The position numbers and the translations under genes are program-made. A model generated the notes under the pieces. That model did no database searches. It saw only the letters and a program-made list of their open reading frames with translations, and was not told the DNA's origin. From the NCBI GenBank assembly GCA_014871385.1, contig CM026431.1, positions 4,256,604 through 4,320,603 of the forward strand: a stretch of DNA of 64,000 nucleotides. The letters run 5' to 3'. Shown in pieces: positions 45,893 through 58,095 of the stretch (position 1 is the first letter of the stretch; each line of letters begins with the position of its first letter). This DNA comes from Ceratodon purpureus (taxonomy: Eukaryota > Streptophyta > Bryopsida > Pseudoditrichales > Ditrichaceae).

Positions 45893-47983
45893 ATGCAGCC
45901 AGAGCTGGCCGGCGATGGAGCGATTCCAGAAGAGAATCTCGGAGCTGGAAGCACGGGCAGCAGGAGCCGCCGGTTTTTAAACGGGCTCTCCATATTCCAA
46001 TCCAAGCGCTTTGCGAGCTCGATCAGTAGTACTGCAGAGCATCGTCGAGGCGCAAGCTTGGACTCGTCCGCGGCGTGCTTGGGTGGCGGCTCGTTCCGCT
46101 GGCAGTGCAACTACCGGGATGCGCTCGTCTGTGAGCAACCCCTCGAGTCGACGCAGTGTAGGCAGCCCTCTGTTCGACCGAACGATGATCCGATCCAAAG
46201 GACCGTGGGTCCTTTAGCCATCGATGTCGGAGGGGAATCCAATGCGGTTGACGATGATCAGCAACAGTGCAAGCGCCGCCAGACGACCAGATCGACAATT
46301 GCATCACATTGTGACGCCAGGAGCGGGAGCAAGGACAGGGACCAGTCGACGAGAAAAGCTTCCCTGTGGCTGCGCATCGTCGGCCGATTTGCGGGAAAGA
46401 ACAGAGTGCGGGAGGAAAGCTCCTCACAAGCGAAAGATCATGTCCTTGACGTCCAGAAGAAGGCCGGCGCTAATTCGCTCTTGAGGGAGCACAAGCCCTT
46501 GAAGAAGGCGGTCGAGGCTTCCAGAAGCAGCCGAAGCGCTGCCCGATCACAGAACCCAGAAGAAGCTCGCAAAGGCACGAAGAAGTACAAATGGGTATCC
46601 TGCGAAGACGTAGGGCGCGTTTCCAGTCGGAAGGACCAGTCCAGAAGCCATTACGAGTTAGTGAAGCCCGTCTTGGAGCCAGTGCAGTTCGCAACGGCGG
46701 ATTTGTCCCACTGTCCCGAGAAAGTGATCCATGCTCCCAGGAAGACCTCCCAACCTGCGACGCCACCACTTGGGGACAATGCAGGTGGGCTCGAAGACTC
46801 AGAAACTCGGAAAAGGCTGTTATTTGTACCATCACGCGCCATCAGTGACGACCAACACACGCGGATGATTGAAGAGTGCAAGAACGTGGTCACACACCTC
46901 CGTTGCAAGAAGGGGAAGGAGCAGGGCGTGGTGGCGGCAGAGGCGCGTTTACTAGCAAAGGACTACCCAGTTGCACGGGCAACACTTGCAACGCTCGGCG
47001 CCATCGCCCCACTCGTCGCAATGCTGGACTCCACGTCCACTTTCTGCGCTCACACTGCCCTCCTGGCGCTCTACACCCTCGCAATTGGCAACGACCACAA
47101 CAAAGCAGCCGTCGTCGACGCCGGGGCCATCCCCAAAATGCTCGACCTGCTCCAAAAGTCGGAACCTTCAATGCGGGAAGCAGTGGTCGCGAATTTTCTC
47201 AGCTTATCTGCCCTCGACCGCAACAAGCCCCTGATCGGATCCTCCGGCGCCATCTTCCAGCTTGTGCAGACCCTGAGACTGGGCGGGGAGCAAATCGGGA
47301 GAGAATCGCTCCGAGCTCTCTACAACCTGTCTTTAGCCCAATCGAACATCAAATTGTTCGTCGAGGCTGATGCAACGACCGTGGTGATGGAGATTCTGAA
47401 GACGCGCGATGTGTATGCCAGTTCCACAACTGCCGAGAAGTCGCTTGCGGTGGTGGGCAACATGGTTGCCACGCCTGTGGGTCGCAAGAGCGTGACAGAT
47501 GTGTCCGAAGGGCTGGAGATTCTTATCGGTGTGCTCGGATGGGGCGTCCAATTCTCCAAGTGCCAGGAGAGAGCTGCGTACATCCTCATGGTGATCGCAC
47601 ATCACAGCTACGGCCACCGCCAAGCCATGGTGGAGAAGCGAGCCATTCCTGCGCTTCTGGAGGTTTCGCTCCTGGGCAGCGCATTGGCCCAGAAGCGAGC
47701 TGTGAAGGTTCTCGAGTGCCTGCGTGAGGATCGCGAGCAGGGGCGGCCCATGTCGGCGCCCATGGAACCTCCTCGCAAAGCTAGACATTCCGATTCCATC
47801 CCCAAGTTAGAGCACAAAGCAGAGATCGGTGAAGGAAGCAAAATTGTCAACGACATGGTGCAGCAGAGCTTGGAGAAAAACTTGCAGCGCATCGTGCGCC
47901 GGGCCAATCTCCCTGCCTCCATGGATCACACGAGAGCTTCATCACTTTCGGGATGTTCAAGTTCCAAGAGCCTGCCCTTTTGA
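45893..47983 (+). CDS. ARM-repeat protein, single exon
   Basis: Armadillo repeats form a superhelix for protein binding. One uninterrupted frame of 696 codons. Residues 1-320 are disordered, Ser/Arg/Lys-rich and probably not folded. From about 330 there are helical ARM repeats: RATLATLGAIAPLVAMLDST, then CAHTALLALYTLAIGNDHNK, VDAGAIPKMLDLL, NFLSLSALDRNKPLIGSSGA, SLRALYNLSLAQSN, AEKSLAVVGNMVATPVGR, AAYILMVIAHHSYGHRQAMV and KRAIPALLEVSLLGSALAQK. The end carries VQQSLEKNLQRIVRRANLP and a final SSSKSLPF, a tail that recurs in a plant ARM family related to U-box (PUB) proteins. No U-box is visible, so it is probably not itself an E3 ligase. High GC contrasts with the AT-rich gaps around it. The start is the first ATG of the frame after in-frame stops. 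Partner unknown. Confidence 0.88.
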   Translation: MQPELAGDGAIPEENLGAGSTGSRSRRFLNGLSIFQSKRFASSISSTAEHRRGASLDSSAACLGGGSFRWQCNYRDALVCEQPLESTQCRQPSVRPNDDPIQRTVGPLAIDVGGESNAVDDDQQQCKRRQTTRSTIASHCDARSGSKDRDQSTRKASLWLRIVGRFAGKNRVREESSSQAKDHVLDVQKKAGANSLLREHKPLKKAVEASRSSRSAARSQNPEEARKGTKKYKWVSCEDVGRVSSRKDQSRSHYELVKPVLEPVQFATADLSHCPEKVIHAPRKTSQPATPPLGDNAGGLEDSETRKRLLFVPSRAISDDQHTRMIEECKNVVTHLRCKKGKEQGVVAAEARLLAKDYPVARATLATLGAIAPLVAMLDSTSTFCAHTALLALYTLAIGNDHNKAAVVDAGAIPKMLDLLQKSEPSMREAVVANFLSLSALDRNKPLIGSSGAIFQLVQTLRLGGEQIGRESLRALYNLSLAQSNIKLFVEADATTVVMEILKTRDVYASSTTAEKSLAVVGNMVATPVGRKSVTDVSEGLEILIGVLGWGVQFSKCQERAAYILMVIAHHSYGHRQAMVEKRAIPALLEVSLLGSALAQKRAVKVLECLREDREQGRPMSAPMEPPRKARHSDSIPKLEHKAEIGEGSKIVNDMVQQSLEKNLQRIVRRANLPASMDHTRASSLSGCSSSKSLPF

Positions 47984-50900
47984 ACTGTAAGTTCAAATTA
48001 TTGCCAATCGTGAAATCCCGTTTCTTTGCAGATTTTTTGCTATTTTACACCTTCCTGGTTTTATATACATCAAACTCTGCCTTGTTTGGAATAGTGTGTG
48101 GCATTAAAGATTTGCAGGGACTTGTGTGCAGATTTCTTGCCATTTTTCGTTGTACACCTCGATCTCAGAAACAGATGAGCGAGTTTTGGTTGAAGGAAGT
48201 TCATTTTGCTGTCGTGGTTCCTCGAACTCCAGATGATCATCGTCACTGTTAAGTGTTTATTCAAAGGAGTCGATTGTCGTCTATTCACAAGGTACATGGC
48301 TGTGCCATGATGCAACTGATCGGTTCTTTTTGTTGGCTACAGCTTTGTGTGTGGGTAGCACATGTTGTACAGTGCAGAGATCAATGCTGAATCTAACACA
48401 GTATTTTGTTTTGCCAGGAGAGCTTCGAGCACCCAGTTCGTTGCGACAATCTAAATTGCTCCTAGATGTTGGTGTAGTATATGTGGTTAATTCAAGGCAA
48501 CGTATTTAGCGTCCGTGCTGCAGAAAAACGCAATTTAGTTTGCTTTACTGATGACACTTAAACTCGGAATTAAGCCACACTGGTGATTACACGGGTTCTT
48601 GAGAGTTCCTTTCAGGCTAAGGTCTTGTGTGATTCACTTTAGACGGTCCGATGGTTTTTATACTTAGGATTCTAAATTCACGAAAATGATACGATCGAAA
48701 ACAGGACCTTGATTACTGTTAACTTCCAAGAGATCATTGTTGCGCTCTCTTGTTATATTGACAAGTTGATCTTCAATACCAACGGTACAAGACTTTCGGA
48801 CGTACCTGTGAGCTCTTGCAGAATTAACAGTACAGGTTGCCAGGAATTTGGATCAACGAAATGAATTTGAGCACTTCTGTGTGGTGAGTTTGGGTACCAG
48901 CGCTTGGTTTTGAAGAGGCTTTTATGATTTAAACAGCGAAGATTTTCTTTAAATTTCTTGAGCTTCTTGGAATTTAGATGCCAACTAGATTTTTTGAAGT
49001 CGAAAGAGTTAGAGTTTTATCAGACGAGTAGAAGAGGAAGTAGAAGTGAAGGCTTTCTTTCACGAACCTAGGATATGCATTGTTGCCAACACAAAAAAAT
49101 ACAATTCCGAATGTCCACAGATAGTGAGTCCTACTTTGGTGGTCTTGATTTAAGGTAGCCTTGTTTCTTCGCCTCAGTGATTGGTTTCTAATTCGCTCAA
49201 CTTTCCAGAACTAAAAGTAAAGTTCTGGTATCTTTCGAAGTACATGACCATGGAAATCGTTTTTTGAAAGGAATTACTTCGTCACCTCTATAGTGCCTTC
49301 TATTCCTCAGATTCCCAGTTAACTACAACGTTCAGGGTAGCTAAACAACGTTGTAACATTATCAGAAGGTTTCTGCTCGATAAAATATTTGGTACCAAAC
49401 AGATGCACCTCTTGTGAACATGTGCAGATGCTGTTCTTATTGTACAACTGCCGTGACAGGTTGCAACTAAGTTACATTTACGCTTGTGGAGACCCAAGTT
49501 TCGAAGTACCTGAACCCTATACGGAATATTTATGGTATCCCTTCAAGTTGAGAAAGATGATGAAAAGGTTTAATCTCTTGCACCAGTTCTCTGCTGGTTG
49601 GCATCATATTGTGATGAGTTGTAGATCACTCTGCAGACGGTTTTCATTTGCAAAACTTGTATCATGAGTACGCTAGAACTAGAGAATGGCGCAGTACGTG
49701 GAGCCTCTCCACCCTCTTGATTTCACATCGGGATACCAGTTTGAAGAGTTGTTTTGAGAGAGGTACATTTAGAATTGCCAAATCAGGTTTGACAGTCACC
49801 GAAGACTTCAATCTGGAACATCAAGCCCCAGATAGAAAAATGAAAATCATGTGCAGGCTGTTCCTTCTTCCAACACATCCAAACACTATATGGTACAGTA
49901 AAGTCCAACCCGCCAGGCCCCAGAAGTACTGTGACCAAAACCAAAACCCATATCGAACGAGAAGAAGGCAGCGTGCAGAAGCGTACATGATCCGGGAAAG
50001 AAAACGTAGTCTTCAGATCCTTCTGGTTTTACAGAATTATGATGAATGGAGGATTCATGCGTCTGCGTGAAAGGTGCCCGCCCCCATACCTTGTTAACAG
50101 GGGCACCCCCATTTCTGACCCACAAACCACTCGTATTAGAACTTCAGTCAGTAGAGTAATCTCTGTGCTATACCTCGTCCATACTGGTACGATACCCGGA
50201 CGATACACACGTGATACCCTGGAGATGCTGCTGGGCTGTCGTCGTGAGATGGACGTGTGTAGTTTGTAAATCAATTCTGATACACTTTCGTAAGGCCTTA
50301 CAAGATTAAATTGTAGTTGATTTGTTGATCTGATTGTGGGTTAGTGATTTGATCTGTTTGTACTAGTTCGTTTTCTTACGCTCAAACCACTAAAAGCAGA
50401 CTCTAGGTCTGTTACCTGTGTATGTCGCCCGACTGATCTCTGTTCAATACCTGGCCCAGTACCCAGACGATACTTGTACGATACGTGCGTAATACCCTGG
50501 CGATACCGCTGCGCTGTCGTTGTGAGATCACCATGCAGCCTGAGATGATGGCAAGAGGAATGGACTTGCTGAAGAATCGATTGAGATGGAAAGGCTCCTG
50601 CAACGCCTGCTACCATTCTACCAATCTGCAGCCGAACCCACGGCCTGGTTGGAAGATTATCATACATAAATTCCCCGGAGTATGAATGGCTTACCCTAAG
50701 TTCAGAGACGGACCATCTTCGGAGGCTAACATTTCTGATGGCTTCGGTAGAGTGGATGGCCATTGTTTCAGAAGCAGAAAGAGATTGGAACGTTCAAGCA
50801 GAAGATGGACAGTGGAATGCAGGGTACACATTTCTCTTTGATAAGAGTTTATATCCTCCTGCTCAAACATGTGCCGGAAAATTCGCATGAATCACATCGT

Positions 50901-52741
50901 TTCCAATGTCTAGGGATGAGCAATGCTGCACCTGCCCTACATGTCCTGAACAGTTTCTTCATCAATCTGTGACATGCAATACTTGAGCACGAGTCGGAAT
51001 ATCATCCTGTCCATTTTTTTTAACAATTACCGGCAACAGCTGTCTCCAACATCGAGTTCAACTGATCAATAAAGTGGGGAAGAGTTCCTCCAGAAATGAA
51101 AAATTAACAAATTGTCACCCCTCCAGCTGAATCAAGCTGCTGTTGAAATCTCCTGGAACGTGGAAAATTAAAAATAAAATAAAATAAAACAAAGCTGTAG
51201 CATTGTAGGAATCCATGGCCATCAACCGTTGATGGGCTCATCGGGTTCAACTTTTGCCATGGATATTAAACATTCAAAAATAAAAGGAATTAAAAATCGC
51301 TAAAGCAAAGATTTATGGCTGATTTTGGAAAGTCTATGGAAGTAATTGGTTGAGTAAGGGGTGATGAATTTAACATTTTGCCTTTATGAAATTGCCATCG
51401 TGGCATGTTCTTTTTCTCAAAGGCAGCCACTGACTATTTCTCTCCAAAAGTATCCCGGACCTGGAACTAACCGGCTGCTCCATCATTGCTCAATCACTTC
51501 AAGGCATGGCCAAATACTACCGTTGCAAATCCACATTCACACTTCTGCCATCACTCAGCCCTATAAAATAAGTTTTAAACTAATATCAACAACTCAGCTC
51601 AAATTAATTTCTTCGTCATTTACTCCAGAAGAGTCATGTAACATGTTACACACACTCTCACCTAAGTACAAAACAAACTTGTACTCTTCTTAAACCCCAA
51701 TCATTCACCATAACAAGGGAATCAATCTAGTTAACCCTCACAACCCTCGATAGCACATCACTCAACTCCCACAGAAAAAGCACTAATAACAAAATTCATG
51801 TTTACCATGTGAGAGCAACCATGATTGACTTACCCCACAACTCACCCTGTCCAATCCACTCATCAAAAAGACGAACACAATCTACAACCTGAATACACTC
51901 AAATATCCGAAATCTATACAAGCCCTAGATAATACCTTGAAAGGTTTTTTATGACTGCCCGCAAGGTAAAACCAACTTACCATCAATGGATGATATCATC
52001 CAACCCTCATCCACTTAACTCGACCGTTGCGGTTTCAAAATGCCCGCATTAATGTTCATCGTCGTCGCGACGTGGACCTATTCCCGCGTGATGACCTACC
52101 TTTCCGTTGGGCCGGCTCATATCTTTTATCTTTCGCCTCGGAGGGGGCGTTTTTCTTTCGCTCAGGCTCAGGTTCAGGTGCTGATCGATAGTCCGAGGCC
52201 TCGGAAACCACAATTCGTGACGTTGCGGAGAGACGGTTGGGAATCGCATTGTGCATAGTTTGTTGTGCGCCGACGGGGTTTGCGTTGCATGCTACTCATG
52301 CAACTAATTCTGTAGACTGTGCTCTCGGTTTCTGCGTCGCGGAGTCGGTAGAGGACTAGCTGGGAGGTTTTTCTGTGGGTTTGGGTTTTAGCAACAGTGA
52401 CTGATCATCTAGGAAGATTGAGGTTCGGGGTTTCAGCTTCGAGAGGATCTGATATCGACAGAGGATTTGAGTAGCTCAGTTTCGAGCATGTTTCGTTAGT
52501 GAGTGTATGTGTGGGATTATGTTGGAGGATGAGGTTATGTGAGGGAGAGATGAGTTCTGCAATTTGAGGTTGAGAGTTGGCAATGGCACTGGGATGTGAG
52601 GTTGGGTTGATTTGAGAAGCTTTTACGAATTGGAGGGTTGTGTTTCTAGAAATTTTTGGTCGGGAGGAGGATTTTTAGGCGGGTGGTGGGATTTGGACAA
52701 GTTTGGGGTGTTTGGGAAATGTCAGCCTTGGCGTGAATTTG
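47984..52741. other. Long gap between the ARM and TANGLED-like genes
   Basis: No gene was recognised. Two diverged copies of a roughly 85-bp segment lie at about 50168-50253 and 50448-50535 (shared CAGACGATAC/CGGACGATAC, AATACCCTGG, GCTGTCGT-GTGAGAT). A 140-codon frame at 49648-50070 has no motif. The last 700 bp before the TANGLED start has G/T-rich, 5' UTR-like composition. Confidence 0.45.
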
Positions 52742-55700
52742 ATGGCGCAGATGGATTCGTGGCCAGCGACGGACTTGGCATTGCACCCGTCACCTGTCCT
52801 CACCGAAGCGGTTCTTAAGGTGAGAGCACTCGCTTCTGTTATGTTGGATGTTTCGTAGTTTGCCCCCCATTTGCATTCGAGTGAGTGAACCGTATTCTCG
52901 TGACCTCTCCAGTTTGTGCGAAATCAGGGAAACTGGGTCGGCGTGTTGTAATTTGGAGGTTCCGTTTTCAGTTTGATTCTTTTTGGAGAGACTGTTGTGG
53001 GAGACATTCCGCTGGAGCCTAAGTAACTGTAGTATAGATTTTTATGTGTCGGAAGAAATAGTTTGTGAATAGAAATCTGGATGCCCACTTTCTAGCGTTT
53101 CCAAGCAAACTTTCAACCTCACTGTGCCTTGGCTATTATTGGGTCGGCGTTTATCAATGAATACAGTTGAGCTGCACATAGGACGCAGTTCAGCGGTAAG
53201 GGTTCGGAAATGTTTTATGCTCGTGGGCGTTTGGAACTGGAAGGCTTCGACTCTAGAGGGTTTCTGAAATTCTGTTATTAAATGTTGTAGGAAATAGGGA
53301 GTTGATTGTATAAATCAAAAGTACTGCTTCTGCTTTTGATGCGACAGTGGACAGCGAATTGGCAACATCAGCTAGAGAATGCCTATTTCCTTCAGATTAT
53401 AATTATCAGCGTAAAGCACCCAAGTGCGCTGATGATTGTGTGAGGTGAAGGTGAAATTAAAGCAGTATTGTGCTTGCTTGGGTACAGGTTGAGCAGGTGG
53501 TTGCGCGTTTACAAAATCTCCAGACTACCATTTCAGGATTACACTTGAGCCCTGTTAATTCGAAATACACAAGCCCATCTAGAACGAACGCCACTAACAG
53601 GTTTCCCTACTCATTCCCAGAATGGTTTACCGAATAAATTCTCTCTGTTTGCCTTGCTGACTACAATAACCCGACTCACTTCTGCTGTCTTTCCTAATCT
53701 CAAGAGGGGATGACAAGCTCATTTCCACAATAAAAAGCTCCATGAATTGGTTAAAGATTTAAGTATGAATGAACGGCTCGTTCTCCAAGTGGAGACAAAG
53801 GATGTATGTTGATTTAAAGAAATTTACGCTCCTTGACACCTCCATGTAATGACATTGTCTAGTTGTAAATTTAACTGATAAGCTCGATGGTACATTGTGC
53901 AGAGTCCTCAATTCTAGGCAACATCCTACTGTCAAGGATGGAGCTGGTTTGAGTCGACATCGAGGTAATTACTGCCCACTTCTGAACGCTCTTGCAACTT
54001 GAAATTTTATGTGAAGTCATATCAGTAGAAAAATTGGTTATAAATGTCTATGTTTGCACTCGAACAATGTGAACGATTGCTCTGATCTATTGCTACATCA
54101 CACGTAAAGCTGTCCCAACACATAGGTCGATTTAAAAAAAATTCTTATATCAAATATGATGCCCAAAGCATTGTGGGAGTATGGTTTCAAAAGATTGCAT
54201 AATTTTGACAATGTGTTCATTCTGTACAGATGAGTATAAGCGGAACTTCTTGAAAGACTACAAAGCTCGCAGCAAGGTGGAGCCTGAACAGATGCTGAAA
54301 TCCAAAGGTATCTCCATGAGGACATTCTTTCTATTTTTTTCTCAACATCTTGGTGCATGTCATAGTTCCTGGGCCTGAGATAATGGCGTTTGCTACAACT
54401 CGAGACCGCGTTCCACTTTCGATTATATACTTTTAAGACGTGTGACGCCCTTGAGCACCTCATTTCCCTCCCTTATAAATCAGTCCGTTCGACATATATG
54501 TCGTTCATGCTTCCTTCAACTGACCTTTCTAGTTACCCGCGCTTTAGCCGGGTGGAATCAATGGTTGACACCTACCAACCAGGTACACGATGTGATCTCG
54601 GAGATTTTGATAGCAAGTGAGTTTGCAAAGCAGATTGCCACACTGGTTGCAAAAGCAATCCATAATGGCCCTCAAAAGATTCAGAAGCCCGCCGAACAGG
54701 CGCAAGATCCCAAAGGGCGAGTTTGCAAAGATGGAAAGAGGAAAGACATCGCATTTCCGAGCAAGGCGCAGTTGCAAAAGACCATGTGTGCCAAAGCACC
54801 ACAATCGAAATCCACGAATAAGTTCAAAGTAGCCTTCACCACTGATGCCATTGTTAAATTAGTTCCAGCTGCTAATGTATCTCGGCCGAAAGGCCCTCCT
54901 ATCAAGAGCGGTCTTGCGTCTTCGTCCAAACGAAGAATTTCAAGAGGGTATTGGAGTAACTCGTCATCACCCGATTCTTTATCTCCACGATCACCACGCG
55001 TGATTGTGCCAAGCCTTGAGAAGAAGCGGAGAAATTAGAGGCTCTTCAACTCTCCGGAGTCCAGTTTCAGGGATTCTGGGGACGTAGACGATGAGTTATC
55101 ATTCCCAAAGAGGCCGTCTACGAATGTCACTGAAATCATGGGCCCAGCGAAACCATGGAAACTCACACCCACCAAGGGAGTGTTGTTCTCAAATCCAGTG
55201 TACTCATGTTCCCCCACAAGGGCGTCAGCACCTCGGCCCTCACCCGTGAAGATCACTTCCACAAGTGCAAGGCGTAGGAGCTTGCTCCTTAACCAAAGAC
55301 CGTTGTCTCCAGAACCTGTTCAGAGAGAGTCCCTAACGAAACGCAGAAGCAATGCATCAGCGAATCCACTGACATCGTCCATCTCGAAGGTGACCCTCAA
55401 AAGAGATGGCATTACCAAGGCTGTTCCTACATCTGACTTCGCTGTCAGGTCCACCAAACGAGAGCAGAGGGTCAGAAAGTCCATTGCGGAGACGGTGCCC
55501 CAGAAATGCCCAACGACTCAGTCTGAAGTTCTCAAAGTAAAGTCACCGCCTTGACATATTCCAGCTGAATCTCCTACAAGGCCGGTCCGAACCTCAAGGC
55601 GTTTGATGCCGCTGGATGCTAATAGCGCGTTGACAGACAGACATGCTGTGATGGACAGGAACAATGATACGGCAAAGGACTTGCGATGTAGAGATTCTCA

Positions 55701-56090
55701 CTCACATGCCAAGTCCTCTCCCCATGTCGAGAACATGGCAGCTCAACATGAGGAAACCAGTGTATTTGAGTCATTCGACAAAGAAAATGCACCTGTTCCG
55801 AGCTGCGCACCTGCGGTGATGTTTTGCGGAGCATGTCGAGTGCGCATACTCTGAACAGGACTTTGTCACGAAAAAATTCAGGTACTTCACCTTTGTCCTA
55901 AGGATGACCAAAATTCAATAAAAAGAATCTGCTGCTCTTGAGCATGAGCATCAATGTAGGGCCACTTCAAGGATTTTATTTTAATGCATTGTGTGATTTG
56001 TGCTCAGGTGGATCACTCTTTCGACGTGCCAAAGGCTGGATGTCTTCTCAAGCCATCAGACCTGGGAGAGGCCTCGAGCTGGAGAGGTGA
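52742..56090 (+). pseudogene. TAN: TANGLED-like microtubule-binding protein gene with broken frame
   Basis: TANGLED marks the division site and binds microtubules in plants. Exons 52742-52819, 53488-53600, 53903-53964, 54230-54307 and 54548 onward join in phase. The start reads MAQMDSWPATDLALHPSPVL, followed by VEQVVARLQNLQTTISG and LSPVNSKYTS, then VHDVISEILIASEFAKQIAT; these parallel TAN regions KVDKCMERLQELQYTIAGG, LSPRST and VNEILQASQVTRDIV. A TAG at 55036-55038 ends the frame at 273 residues. The same frame then continues with typical TAN C-terminal content (AKPWKLTPTKGVLFSNPVY, Ser/Arg/Pro-rich blocks) past a TGA at 55552-55554. Near 55830 the coding frame appears to shift, with RTLSRKNSG joining across an intron (donor after 55881, acceptor before about 56009) to GSLFRRAKGWMSS, ending at 56088-56090. 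It could be a pseudogene, a truncated but working gene, or carry sequencing errors. TANGLED identity is moderately sure. Confidence 0.62.
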
Positions 56091-56608
56091 TTCGTAAGAA
56101 CTCCACAACCGTGGACCATGGCGAAGTGGTAGAAAGTGTTGTGCAGATTAATTCTAACAACGTTGCAACTGCTTTGTTGCATAGAGATGACACCGGTATA
56201 ATCTAGAAATGTATATGCATCTACATATCTTCCTGTGAATATGAAACAGCCAAGAGTGGAGATTTTTCCAGCTTTTGGAAGCTCATGAGGTCTTCGTAGT
56301 AGTGTGATTACATTTCTGCTTGATAGACAAGAATGCTACAAAACTAAAAAGGATCATCGTTGATTGTGCAAACTTGGTCAGTAGTTGAGTATGTTTTCGG
56401 ATAAGTTGCATTGTGAGTAGAGTCGGAATGTGACACAATTCTGATTCGGGAGTCTATGGGTTGTTATGACATGATAAGTGTCTATGAGACATGAGCCTTG
56501 AGTAAGTACTTTCTATTCATCAACAATGATTGAAATATCCACAGAATGAATGAATCTATTTCAATCCCCAAATACCAAGGCAAACAAGCAGTGTATAAAC
56601 ATGAAACA
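56091..56608. other. 3' flank of the TANGLED-like gene
   Basis: No feature was recognised beyond probable 3' UTR. Confidence 0.4.
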
Positions 56609-56755
56609 TAAGGTAGACACACCCATACCCGACCAGCTCTCCCCATAACCAATCAGTCAACTTTTCTAATTCCATAAGTTTTTAGATTTAAAATCTTGGG
56701 AGATCTAGAAGAAAGTATGAGGCATGATTGGTAGAAAGGAAATCATATCAGAATC
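56609..56755 (+). repeat. Dispersed repeat R1, copy a (about 147 bp)
   Basis: Starts TAAGGTAGACACACCCATA and includes GAGATCTAGAAGAAAGTAT and CATGATTGGTAGAAA-GGAAATCATAT. A longer copy in the same orientation begins near 63716, and an inverted copy lies at 57782-58095. Confidence 0.75.
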
Positions 56756-57078
56756 TTACACAAAAAATGGCTTTAAAAATTCACAGTAAATTAAATATTG
56801 AAGTAAACATGAAATTTAAAGTTGCATTCTTCCTTAAACCTATTTCCCCTTCCAGGAAAAATCTCCATCAACTTATACACCTCCAATACCAGTAGGAAAT
56901 CTCTTAACTGGTCGGCTTTAGGTGCCTTACCAATACAATTTGCAAAGAAGAGCATGCTCAGGTTAGAAACTAAACGATAAGAGTATTGAAATTGCAATTG
57001 TGAACGTGCATAGCACGTTTATCATGATGACGAGGTTCCATAGTGTCAAAATGGCAATGTGATTGAATTGTTGTCTTA

Positions 57079-57518
57079 GAGCATCCCCAATCCTGCGCTA
57101 TACAGGCATGCTAATGGACAATATTGGGCCTCTGCCAAAAAAGTTGTTCCATTAGCCTCTCCGTTGTCCTCGCTATCCTCGCGAGCCACGGCAAACATGC
57201 CCTGCTCTCGCCAAATTTTCTCTATATGGAGGGAAATAATTTTAACACTCCAAATCCAATCAATGGTTGATTTTGGCCAAGCATAGGCCAGGTGACCTGA
57301 CACCGAGGGACCACTAAGGGGCCCACAACCATCTCGCAACCTCTAAGGCCGGCACAGCCTACATCCCCAAGCGACACGGCTGCACCGGGGCTTGATCCTG
57401 GGACCTTTAACCGCGGAGCCATTGGAGCTTCTGCACACCACAATGGCGAGTTGTACTGTGAAGATCTCAATTAGTGCCCTTGGAGGGAGTGCTTGATGGT
57501 AGAGGATTAGGGATGCTC
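57079..57518. mobile_element. Tourist-like (PIF/Harbinger) MITE, 440 bp
   Basis: Terminal inverted repeats GAGCATCCCCAATCC at the left and GAGCATCCCTAATCC (reverse strand) at the right differ at one base. Both ends are flanked by the trinucleotide TTA (57076-57078 and 57519-57521), the PIF/Harbinger target duplication. No transposase frame is present. The interior contains a tRNA-like patch on the minus strand (see findings). Confidence 0.9.
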
Positions 57519-57781
57519 TTAGATGTTGCTCAACTTATGAGGACCGTCTAGCACTATGGCCATAGCTAAGTGCAAGGAAGGTTGTCGGTACAAAACTTTC
57601 TCTTTTGAAGCATTGCACTTATGAGACAAATGAGCCAAGAAGAATTATGGAGATTAGATGTGTAATAAATGTGTTAAGGTAAACGAATCTAAAACCGATC
57701 ATTTAACGATTTTAGCATATGTGTTTGAGGTGTATAATTTGACGAGGATTATTCAGGTGTACAGACATAAGATTCTTCTTG

Positions 57782-58095
57782 AATGCAAAAACTTCCATAA
57801 TTTTATTCCCAATATTGAAATAATTACAATTATTTGAAGTGAAAAATTGAACTCAGACATGGTGGACATATAGGCTATTGTAAAACCGACCACCACGGCA
57901 CCAAAATTTGATCATCGTACACTATCGAAACCTCCAACATATATTACCATATGATTCATTTTTTACCAATTACGCTTAGAAATCACATAAAGACCTAGGA
58001 AGATCTTACTAGATTTTGAATTTGAAACTTCTCTGAAACGGAGAAGTTTACTTATCGGTTATGGGTGGCCGGGTGGATATGGGTTTGTCTATCCT
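57782..58095 (-). repeat. Dispersed repeat R1, copy c (about 310 bp, inverted)
   Basis: Read on the minus strand it begins GGATAGACAAACCCATATCC and parallels 63716-64000 along its length: AATCATATGG, TGATCAAATTTTGGTG, GTGGTCGGTTTTA, TTATTTCAATATTGGGA. Its first half also pairs with copy a, forming a large inverted repeat. Confidence 0.75.

Noticed and set aside
46023-47788. Several long frames antisense or shifted to the ARM-repeat gene (up to 164 codons)
   Set aside because: They are shadows of a GC-rich 696-codon gene with clear ARM repeats in the other frame.
49648-50070. 140-codon frame proposed as a gene
   Set aside because: Low-complexity basic stretches, no ATG-led conserved start, no domain motif and no splice context.
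55036-55554. Mini-introns of 33-42 bp that would remove the two TANGLED stops
   Set aside because: Too short for plant introns and without branch or pyrimidine signals.
55036-55554. RNA editing as a cure for the TANGLED stops
   Set aside because: Plant U-to-C editing acts on organelle transcripts; this is a nuclear gene.
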